Shown here: positions 25,101 through 37,100 of the stretch, one piece after another | How the letters are laid out: each line of letters opens with the position of its first letter | Numbering within the stretch: the first letter of the stretch is position 1 | Source of the DNA: Glossina fuscipes | Lineage: Eukaryota; Arthropoda; Insecta; Diptera; Glossinidae | Assembly: GCF_014805625.2 (NCBI RefSeq) | Contig: NW_023998564.1 | Coordinates: forward strand, 1,620,171 to 1,684,170 | DNA length: 64,000 bases | Direction of reading: 5' to 3' | The notes under the pieces: model-generated | Database searches by the model: none | What the model was told of the DNA's origin: nothing | What the model saw: the letters and a program-made list of their open reading frames with translations, nothing else | Translations under genes and position numbers: made by a program

Positions 25101-28100
25101 ATTTACTCACCTATATCATATTATATTTTTTCTGTCTCTCTCTCTCTAAAATAATCACTACAGAAATGTTTTGTGTAAAGCCAAAGAATTGAATTTAAAA
25201 ACTATTGCGGTTTGTAATGTTAGCACAAATCAGAAGAGTTTTCCAGCTGATTTAGCCGCACATATTGCCCTAAGTAAGTTGTAAACGTCACTTTTTAAAA
25301 AAATTAAATTAATTTAAAATTATAATGATATAACATATATTTTGTTGCAGGAACTATACGTCGTTTTTTAGATAAATACACCACACAAATTGTTATATTT
25401 TGTCTTAATTCCCACGAACACGGCATTTATGAAGTCTTAGCTCCCTTGTATTTCCCTCGCAATAGGTTAGAAGAACGCAGCGCTCTTTGGCAGCTACCCA
25501 AAGATATTGGCGGTGAATACGGTGAACCGCTGCATCCAGATCGTCAGATACGCATTATACGTAATCCCCAGCATAGCGTTTTAATGCGTCAGGGTAAGTG
25601 CTTAATCTTTCATAAGCTTTAAATTGCCTGAAAATTGTTAGCAACCAAACGCTATACGATCGGTCCTCTGATGTTAACTTAACTTAATAATAATAATATA
25701 TGATGATAATAAGCCGCGCATGCAAGCAGGTATGAAATTAGAACTGTTGAAAGAAGTAAAAGTGAAAATTCCTTCCTTACGCTCCCTTAGATCGTCTTAC
25801 GAAGATGACCAATTACAGGCAAAGCCGAAGGAACAACATATTTTTCCCAATATAAAGACCCTCGAAAAAAAAGAATGTTGGTAAAAGATTTGTAGAAATA
25901 GCCTCACTTGTCGTTGCTGTTTGAGAGGCAGAGGATTCGGCGGGTTCTTCTACTACGGGTAACTCCTCTTGACCACGTACGTCTATCATTAGTTTCGAAT
26001 GTATTTTGATCAAAATTCTTAAGTTAGCTTTTTCAAAAGTAAAGCGTGCTAGGTGCAAAGTGTGCAAAAGTAAAGTGCGCCAGTTGCAAAATGTGCAGAA
26101 GTAAAGCGTGCCAGTTGCAAAGTGTGTACAAAAATGTTCGCTTTAAATTAGAAAAATTTCTAATAGGATACGAAAACTGGTTCGGTGACGCAAGTATTCG
26201 AACAACTTTATACAACCCTTAAGGTCGAACTTAATCGAACATAGCCGCATTAAAGAGTTTTGCCTGACTTGTGAATTGGGTTTCCCATATCATATGTTGG
26301 ACAAGAGTACGGATGAGTTTATGAAAAGGGATTATTAGCATAGTTTTGAGACAATAAACGTCAACTTTTTTTGTTATTCAGCTTCCAATCCCTGTCAAGC
26401 TAGCAATTTTTTGCGTTCGTTTCGCACAGTTCCAGAAGCTTCAGTTTGCATGCTGGTGCTTTAAGGTGTTAGTCTCTCCTTTCTAAGAGAAATGGTGACC
26501 AAAAAATCTCCCTCATCTGTTAAATGGGACGAGGTAACAGACATCGTCATGAGGATGGGCATAGGGTATGATAAGTTTGTGCGGACATATGTATCACCCA
26601 GGAGGAGTTGAGGTAGACGCATCTTTTATTATATTGAGCGATTCAAAAAATAAAAGCTTATCTGTCCGTTTGACGTCTGTCAAATTTAATCTTAGGTAGT
26701 CCGCAATTTCTGAGATATATTGCTGAAATTTATGAAAAAAAATATCCAAAATAATGTGAAAAAATTTTTATGTTATTTCGAATAAATTATTTTTTTCTTT
26801 AAAAAAATTCCTTTATCATTTAAAAGAATTAATACATACCCCCTCCCCTCACCCTTAATTATAAAGGTTTAGTATTTTTCTGCCGCCAATTGCTTAGCTT
26901 TTAACAACAATTAATACATTGAATTGATTGATATTGATGGAATGTATCTTTGATAAGATTATGAGTTCTCTATTTACATTATAGACCTTGCAATGTTAGA
27001 TGACTAATAACATTTTAAATTTTGCCAAATTAATGCGACTTATGTTCGTAATTAGAAAACATTTGAAAACATTGTAACAGGGAAAGGGCGACTATTAAAT
27101 AACCTACATTACTTCATCTAATTTTTTCCTTTGCTTTGAAATATCAAAAATTTATACCTTGCTTTGATAAAAATCTTTAAAAGCAGAATGGCCAAAACGT
27201 CAAGAAGACTTAGGAAAACTTCTCTATAATTCTTTTAGGATTATATTCTAACTTACAATCTACAGTTTTTCCTATAGAATAGAAAGGAGAAACACCTGTG
27301 GAGTGTATAGAAAATAATCCCTGGTAGTTGAATTCGAAAGGAGAAACAGCTGTAGAATATACAGAAAATAATCCGTGATAAAGAAAAACAAGGAAAACAG
27401 AGCTCTACCGTCATTCACATAATGACTTTTCAAAATCTTTTTTTTTAGCTGGTACGGTGCTAATGCATAATAGATATTTTTTTTGCAATAGTTTTTGGTA
27501 ATGCCTACCAATCTTATATTTCTGACTGGTAAAGGCGAGCTACGTGTTCATAAATTATTTAGTAATGGGCTGGTAATACCGTTAACTGCCCACAAGGCTT
27601 TTTATGTTTTGATATAACACTCGATTTTAAAATTTGTGTTCTACCGCCTTATTTAACGTACGATTCACCATGGCCGGTGCGCAAAGTAACCCTTCATTGT
27701 ATACCTCGGCAGATTGTCTACCATTGAGAGAATCGAGTTTACTGCCTGGTCACGCAAGCTGAAGAAGTAACCAACAAATATTATCGCTTTAAGGGTGAAG
27801 ATAAAGAATTGACCGAGAAAAATATGGGCGAACGATTTATATATCCCAATGCTTCGCACTTCAGTATGGTTTTGATAGGCCCAGAAATTTGGGAAATTGT
27901 ACCTGACACTTCGATTGAATTTGAGAGCTGGGAACACGTGACTGATTTCAAGATTGTTAAATTGGCCTACGAAGGCACTCGATCTGGTCTCAAGGAATAT
28001 TTATGCTTAGGCACAAATTTTTACCGTTAACCGTTAATTAAATTCAAGTTAAAAGAAATATTTAAAAAAGAACGAAAATGTCCTGTATCAGATATATCCG

Positions 28101-31100
28101 AAGTTTTAGGCTTTCTAGTTACTGCTCTAGTGCAAAAAATTTACCTATGGCAATTAAAGGACGAAGAGCTTTGTGGCGTAGTGTTTTTTGATACCAACAT
28201 ATATGTGCATCAAACTATATTTGCTAAATCTTTAATATTGATTGCTGATGTGTACAAATCGGTTGGTTTGCTGCGCTTCCAACAAGAGTTCCAAGCTTTA
28301 TCGCTGGCTTCACGTAACTTCAATCCTCTTGAGATGTTCACGATAGAATTTATGGTGGATAATACAAATTTGGGTTTTTTAGTTATAGACGCTGATAAAA
28401 ATTTTATAGTGTACACATACCAGCCAGAAACTCGGGAATTAATAGGCGGTCAAAAACTAATACGCAAAGGTGACTACCACTTGGGTCAAACCGTGATCAC
28501 CGAAATTCACACGCTTACTCTGGGATGTTACGAAATTATTTTTGAACTACTCTCAGATGTTACGAAATTTATAGCCTTTTTTTGAATGCAACAGCTGTTA
28601 ACAAATACGGACTAACTTGTACAATTATTCTCAATTGTTACCAAATACATACTAGCTTGTACAATTATTCTCATTTGTAAACAAATTAAGACGCTTACTC
28701 TCAGATGTTACCAAATTATTTTTGAATTACTCTCAGATGTTACGAAATTTAGACGCTTACTCTCAGATGTTACGAAAATATTTTTGAAAAAAAAAGAAAT
28801 TGTACTAACTTTCAAGCCAAAGCAGTCGTTATTTAAAAAAACTTTCCCTCTACTAAAATTTCCAGAATCTTTTGGAACTCCTCCCATGCACTTGGCTGAC
28901 ATGCTTGGGAAGAAATATTGCCGCAGGATCTGTAGACGATTTTCTTTAGCATTTCTATGGGCTCTACGATGCTCCTGACAAATTATTTCTATGTGCTGTT
29001 CTTCGATTTCTATGTCTTTTACTATGGTTTGTGAGAATCGTGTGTGATAATCCTTAAAATGCTGTGGGTAGAAACTTTGTATTATCCCAATAATTGGTTC
29101 TGTGGTGCACAGACCGTTAATAACATTGGGATATTGGGATTGAGATATCTTTTTAACGTCTCTATCAAAGTTTCGTTGGTGAGTTCCTTCTGAATTATTG
29201 TGTGTCTTGAAAAATTTTTAAAAATGGTTTTGATGGTATTCTACGGCTGTGGCTCATTATAGTGTTTTTCATTGTTTTCTATATATTATTACGACATAAT
29301 CTCTCCCCTGTATATAATTGCTCATCACACATGTTTTCCTCCTCGGTGCAGCGTACCACTGGTATCGGAAGCTTTGTTGTACCCAAACGACTAAAACGGG
29401 CGTATCTCACCTCGATTTCCAAAAAGGACATGTTCGAAAACATTAAACATATGTACCCGAGTCTCAAAGGAGAATTACGCACATGGAACTACGAGAATCG
29501 CTTCCACATACTCGTATGTTTAGAAGAAATTGAGTTTTTTGTCAATTTCCGCATGTATAATCGTGAAAGTATTTAGCTCTGACCATAGAAAAAAAAAATC
29601 TTTCCGAACGCCGTCCTTCGTTGGTAATTGGAGACCTTGTTAAAGCCGAAAAACACTGGGCCGACGGCGAAAATGCCAAACGGATGTATAAAGCAGTGAT
29701 ACATAAAGTGCTTCTCAATCGTATTCTGCTTAAATTCGATGACAACTTTCAGCGAAGATATAACTACGTAGATTATCGTTTAGAATTTGACTTGTCTTGC
29801 TATGGCTACCTAGAAGTGACCTCGGAAGGGCTAGTGTAAACAGGAACGTTTACATGGGCGGATCCCAAAAAGAAAATATAGCTAACAAACGAATTGACTG
29901 AAAATACCATTTCGAAGCGAACCATTTCAACATCTACGTTTCATTGCTTTCCAGGCAAAAAAAAGGAGAGTTCTCAATGGTATATTCTGATAAGCGATGA
30001 AAAGTGGACCTACTACAACCAGGTGTAAACACTCTCCAAAAGAGGTATCCACATCGACACCGAAGCGATATATTCATGGGCATAAAGTTTTGCTGTGCAT
30101 GGGATCATTGAAGTGTATTGTAATACGAGCTACAAGAATCGAATGATATCTACCGACGCCAATTGAACAAGTTAAACGAAAAGTGTAGATTGCGATAACT
30201 TTCAGCGTTGCTTGGTGTCATTGATATCATTGAAAAAGAAGAGGTGCTTTTTAAGCCTAGTAAAACACCATCAGTTGAAAGGAAGCTGCGAAACGATACA
30301 ATTTTATGCAACAGGGTCCCATTAAACAGGAAATCGACAACGATTATCACAGTTTGGTGCATGAATTAGCGCTCAATCTTAGCGTGATACCACCACAGCA
30401 GTTAAAAAATGCCACTTTGCGACGTCAAGTGCAACGACTCTCCAAACTGAAATTATACGGTTTAGATAAAGCGGATCTTGAAAAGGCGAAAGAAATATTG
30501 CATACAATGCAATCGTTTCAAACGTCACGTTTAATATGCGATTGCACACAAATGTTTGTCATGCTACCGACAATTAAAACTCAAGTGATACGCACAAAGA
30601 ACCTAAAAGATCTGGAGTATTATTAGCTCAAGTGGCGACAAGTGATAGGTGAAAATGATATGGCGAAATCATCGTTTATCGATTTTTTACGTTACTTGCG
30701 TATTGCCACCTATAACAGTGAGAACATATGCTGAGAGACCGAAAGATAGAGAGAGAGAGAGATCAGTATCTTTGTGTATTGTATTGTTTCGCGTGTAATG
30801 CCACCAACGCGGACTATATCGTCGTCAATAGTTTCCCATTTTGATGGTATAAAACCGCCGCATTTAGAGCGAGCTTTAAGTAAACCTTCAGAACTTTCAG
30901 CGGACATTTTCTCCATCGATGTCTTCATCCACTAGCAAGCAAAATCAGTTTTTATAAAATTAATATTAAAGAAAAAATTGACGTTACAACGTACATGGTA
31001 TACCCTCAATGTCATCGTTATAATCTGCATCTTGACACACTTCCTGGCTTTGATCATCAACATCATGGGATCCAAATGTAGTAAATTGAATTTTCTTTTT

Positions 31101-34100
31101 AAAGATTTTAGTATTCTTCGTATTTTCAATATTTTTCACCATAAAAGGGTACAATTTAGACTGGTGGGATCTTGAAAATAGACCTATGTAATGCAAACTA
31201 CTTTCTATTAATCTTTATGGCAAATTAGCTATTCTGGACCAATTTTCGCCATCAAATATTAAAAATTTGATATTTTTATCATATAAAAGTTTACATTTCA
31301 TGAGTGCTCTTAGATGGGAAGCCATTGAAGAAATAGACCGTGTGGTTCAAAGTCGCTAAGATTAATTTCTATATTAAACTTAACTCCCAAATTAATCGGT
31401 GTAATAAACATTGAGTCTATTTCACACACGCACACGCACTCCCCAAACTGATAATACCCTTTACATGAAATCGATAAAAGAAGAAACCAATTTAGGACGC
31501 ACATGTAATACTTCTTATTGGCCTGCTTATATAAAGATCGCCCAGGTTTCTCTTAAGGTTGAGTTCATTGTCACTTGAGCAACTGGCAAGATGGTCTACA
31601 AGTTTTAATTTACTCTAAACGTCTTATTTTTCGTCCTTTGCTAAATTTTAGATGAAAATTAGTGTTCACTTCTAAATTAAATTTAATTTTTGAATTCATA
31701 AATAAGAATAATATGGATTCATTTCACTTAAGCTTCTAAAACCCTTATGCAAACGTTGCCAGATTTCGTAGGCGAAATGACTTAATTACTTTGCCTTCAA
31801 TTTCGAAGTGCTTGAATATGTAAATCAGCTGTGCGCGAATTGCTTGAACCGACTTACAAATCAGCGTTAATTATAATTGATAGACTAAACTAAACGTAGT
31901 AAATGAAGTAGTTGGCAAATTTAGCATAGTATAGAAATGAAAAAATCGGTCATTAGAAATATTACGGATTCGTTGGGATAAAATTTACATGTGTTTCTTT
32001 ATTAAAAAAATGCATTTTGTTTTGCTAAAATATATTTACTTACTTTGAGAACTTAAACAAAAAAATTGGAAGTTTACTATAAACCTTAAATATTCTTTTT
32101 TTGTGTCAGAAAAACACTATTCTTTTACAATTCAATACAAGTGTGAAATTCGAAGTTCAGGCAGGCTATTGAGCGGCGCGAATGGTGGTCTAGATTAGCA
32201 TTCCTTAAGATGCTGAAATAACCATTGGCTCACGTCAATAAATGTTTTCAAATTCAATTCCACTAGAAACGCTTCCATTGTCAACGGCTTCATGGAGTCC
32301 ACCATTATGAGACGTATAGATTTTTGTACTATTAACGGATAGTCATACCAATTGCGAGAGTAAATAGCAAAGCCCAAATCAACAGTCTACAAGAAAGAAA
32401 AAGACAGATAATGTTGTGCCATTCACTCGTCGTTCGCAACAAATGCTAACAATTATGAAAATATTCCGTAACACAGACGTAGTCTATTTTTAGTAAGAAG
32501 CTTGAATTTTTCCTGCATAAATTTATTCATTAATATCAGATCTGCCAACATTTTGGAACTTTATCGACTTTTCTACATTGTATATATATTTGAGAAGAGC
32601 TGCCTCCAATCTTAACAGTATTGTTACTCCTCACAATGTTATTGTAATTTTAATTATGTTGCTCTATAATATCGAGGAACATATGCTCATCTAAGACTTT
32701 GCAAAGTATACACGCGTGTAATCAATGAGCACATTCGAACCTATGAACCTTATAAGCGGAGAAGGCCGACCATTAATTAAACAGCTTCGTCTAAAATAAC
32801 AATCATTCATTTTTTAATGATATTTCAAAAATTATGCTTTGTTTTTATGTGCATATTTTTTTTTTATGTTATGACCAATGGGTCGCCGCCTGGTCGTGTA
32901 ATATGGTGCCGGTTAAAAGACGGCGAGGAAAGAGAAAGAGACAGGGCAGAGGCCGCAGCATAGTGAGTTTTTTTGGTGTAGGTTTTTTTAAGGAATGCTA
33001 ATCTAGATTGATCTCGCAGGGAAAACTTGAGAAGTGGCATACACGAGCAAACAATGGCATAATGAAATTATAATTTGCACTTGAGAATGGGCTTTGGAAA
33101 AGATGGCTACATACATACACGTGCACACACCCGCAATCATTTTAAGCAAAACAATATTACTATTGCGACTACTGGGAAATGTTGGAATTATGTCTCTCTC
33201 TTTCTCTCCTTTTTTTAGTATATTTGCCAGACATAATGTATTATACGATTTTCTTTCATTTTGCTTATGTTGTTACTCTAAGTGATATAACTTTTCTGAT
33301 ATCAACAGGGTTGTGAGAAAATTTCGTTTTTTTAAATAAAGAGAGGGGACCAAAAAGACACCATTTTTTATGAAATTTTTACAATTGTAGCAAAAGGCTA
33401 CTTCAAGTATTTTCAACCAAAGAGTTTGACTATTTTGTTGATTTCATTTCGAATTCTTTTTTTTTGGTTTCCTTTAATTGCTTTAAAACCGCACAAGTTT
33501 TTGTTTAGTTAGTTACTCTCTAGAAATCAACTGCATTTATAACCATTATCACTTCGGTGCATTACTATTACGTACGATTAAATGTGTGCGTATATATGGT
33601 TCTTGCTGGAAAACTCTTTCACTTGGTCTCTAAATTAACAAAATTCTAAGTTCGTACAATTACTTCTCCGCTAAATTAACAAAATTCGAAGTTCCTACAA
33701 TTACTTCTCCGTTAAAGTAACAAAAATCGAGGTTAGCTCATTCACTTCTCCGCTAAAGTAACAATATTGGAAGTTGGCTCATTTACTTCTCCGCTAAAGT
33801 AACAAAATTCGAAGTTCGCTCATTTACTTACTCTCTCAAGTTGCGAAATTCGAAATTCGCTTGGGTACTCAACATTCAAATAAAGTTTTATTTTTAAGTA
33901 CTGGCAGTTCCTTAAAAGCTTACATTATTACCTGCACTCTAAGGTATGCTGCATAAAAATTCATGAAAACACTTACAAGAACACATCGGAAAAAACACTT
34001 ATAAATCTCGTAATACGGTGCATACGAGTTCTTTTTTTATACCTAAACACTACCAGGAAATTTGTGCGGATATGTGATAGTATGCAGACTCGAGGTAAAG

Positions 34101-37100
34101 CCTTTTTTTAATATATGAGTAAACTCGGTACTGTTAACTAAACCGATGTCTGTCAGTCTATCTCTCTATTGGGTGTTAACGAATTCTTGTACTTAAATTA
34201 CAGGTCGCAACGATCGATTATTTTGACGAAACGTGCTATACTGATATGTTTTAACCCAAAGACGAAAAATCATTCTATGAAAAGAATTTGTGATTTTCAC
34301 AATTTCTCGACATTTCTCGACAAAAATCGGTTAAAAGTAATGTTCTAGTGTATTAAGTAAATGTGAACAACACGCATAGCTTGAGATCATTTTCTGAACC
34401 CTTACAAACGTGCTTATAAAAAATAGAGTCATGTGGCAACAATTTATATGTAAATATACTAAGCTAAACTTTTTTTTTTTTTCTATTCGCGTAAAACGGT
34501 GACGGGTGGGAAAAAATAAAGAAAGACTTAGAAATAGGGTGGAGCTGGCCGCAGTCTAGTGGGTATGTGCCCAATTAGTAAGTGTTATGCCTTTACCGGC
34601 TAGTAGCACCAGTTTATAGCTACGACTAAAGCGAACTCTACTGCATGGAGATTTGAACCCGTAGACACTGACTTACTAGTCACGATTCTTATCCACTCAT
34701 CATCGTTTTTGGTAACTTATGGCGAAAACAGATAAAGACTGTTTTGAAGCGAAGTTATTTCACTGGTTGGCGGTGTAAGACTATAACGTTTTAACTAGCT
34801 GTGGTAAAATACTTTCACGTAAAGTGGAGTTTTTCTAAGCTACTTCCACTGAATTAAATGTGTAAATTATAACTAAAGTATAACTAATTGCGTGGTTAGA
34901 ATGAACTTTTATTCAATTGAGGAAATTTCGCCGTGTCAATTTTTGTCTTTCTCTCCCTCTCGATCTGTCCCTCTCCTTTTATCTATAGATATCTCTCTAT
35001 TGCTTCCTTCCCCATCTCCACGGCGACCATCTACACCTGCCATCTCTCTCTCTCACTCTGTCTCTCTCTCTCTCTCCCTCCTGTTCCGATCAGCCACTCA
35101 TTTCTCCAACAACCTCACTTATTTCTATATCTCTTTTCTGTCACCCTATTTTAGCGCCAATGAGTTCAAATTTTATTTATTATAATTAGCCAATATATTT
35201 AGACGTAAAAAACAATATGGAAAGCCCTAAATTTTGCATATATTCTCGATCAACGCTAAGCACGATGTCAATCCAACGGCTTCACTCTTTTTGACTTTCT
35301 TCTACAAGCATTATACTTAAATCCACCAAATTTTCCTGAAAAAGCAAGCTAAAACCCTTACGACTTCTGTCTGCACTTCACTTCACTTTATACCCAGGGA
35401 ATGCCCCAATATCTTATACATTATAAGACCATCTATGTAATATATCGATGTAACGAACCTTCGCGCTTCTTTGAAATTAAAACGGCTAGTGTGGGAGTTA
35501 AAAAACAATTGATATCAATTTTTTTTTCCTTTGTTGTTACAAACAACATAGCAAATTTAATATGCCATCTCTGCATTTATGTAATGTTAAGAGTACCCAA
35601 ATTTGTGCATGAATTGACGACGATTCACATATCCTATATACATATACATATATATACATATATACTTTTGCCTTAAAATTTATTATTACGCAAATTGCAA
35701 ACAATACGGTACTTATCAGTAGTAGCTGCAATTCATCTAAAGTGAATGTTGTAAACCAACTTTTCAACGTATAGTAAATGACTTAGAAGATAACATACAC
35801 TGAACACCCAAAGTGAAAAAGATAAAAATGATAAGTAATACTCTCACCTTAGCTTATATTCACTTATTCGTTCAGCTTGTAATTTGGTCTTAATTAGTCA
35901 CACAGCGATATTAAATAATAATATATATTTCCAAGTAGTAAGTAAAAGTAACAACAACAATAAATTATCTACAAATGCGTTGAAAGCTCTGATGCCTTGA
36001 ATTTTTAATTTGAAAATTGAAATAGAAATGAAAAAAAAAAAATTATATAAAATAAAAAAATTACAGCGACTTTTCGGTTGTTAATTTGCTGAATAACAGA
36101 GGAAGAAGACAGAAAATAAAAAAAAAATTAAGAAGCTGTTATTATATAAAACAAGCGAAACAAACAAAAGTCACTTTCTTTAAATGAAATAGAGCCTTGT
36201 TTGTATGCGGCAGCAAAAAGAACAACAGCGACAACAACAATAACATTTTTTTTTTTCATTTTATTCATTGAAAACAATCACACAACTGTATAACTTTAAG
36301 CGTCCTCGCTTCGCCTTATTTAATCGGATATATGCACAATATGATAAACGGTTCTTTTCAATTTTCAAGTAAAAAGAGAATAAAATTAAAATTTTATTTA
36401 AAAAAATTTTTCATCTCTTTAATATTTACAGGCGACGACGACTCGGATAATAGCCCCCATGATTTCGAAAGTTGTGTCTCCGATTTGGAATACGGGCTTT
36501 CCGACTTAAATAACTTAAATTATAGTTCATATAGTGGTGGCGGTATGCACTCCCATATACAGGTGCGAGCACTACAATTCCTCTGATTCATCTTGAAATG
36601 ATAATATATTTTCTGCTTATTTTTCAACTACTACAGGCTGATCTGGATCGTCAACATTTACTGGGCGACACGTCTCGCAACAGTGTTTACGAGAAAGTTG
36701 TAGCCGACGGCATTGAAGACCTCGAGCATCAAGAAAGGTACGTAAATAAGAAGCACTTTATTGTGATTGCATAAAAGTCATATGATATTCGGTGGTCGTA
36801 ATGACGTCTTTAACTGAAACGTTCACGCTTCTGTTATTTTCTGTTTTAAATGTCAAATAAGACATTTTAAAGTTAACTTAAGTTTCATTGACTTTATTAT
36901 TACATACAAAAATGTAATAAAAAGAGCGGTGAGAGAGAAAGCGACGTTTAAAACAAATCTTAGAGACACTCATCATTCTCACCTTTAGCGTACATACAAA
37001 AAAAACTTTCTTTTTTCGATACATGCAATTGTGTATGATGTTAGATCGGATCACAAGTAAACTCTGGTATAGGTCGGTAGAATCGTACTAGTGTCTATCA

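Noticed and set aside
27809..28585. An expressed short CPSF-like gene
   Set aside because: No start context, a missing internal segment at 28027, frameshifts upstream and an abrupt end in repeat sequence show a pseudogene.
33632..33877. Possible CRISPR-like array
   Set aside because: Whole 41-bp units are repeated with drift; there are no constant repeats separated by unique spacers, and the genome is eukaryotic.
34892..35185. Two overlapping ORFs rich in S, L and P
   Set aside because: They arise from a (CT)n polypyrimidine tract and are open in two frames at once, which is a composition effect.
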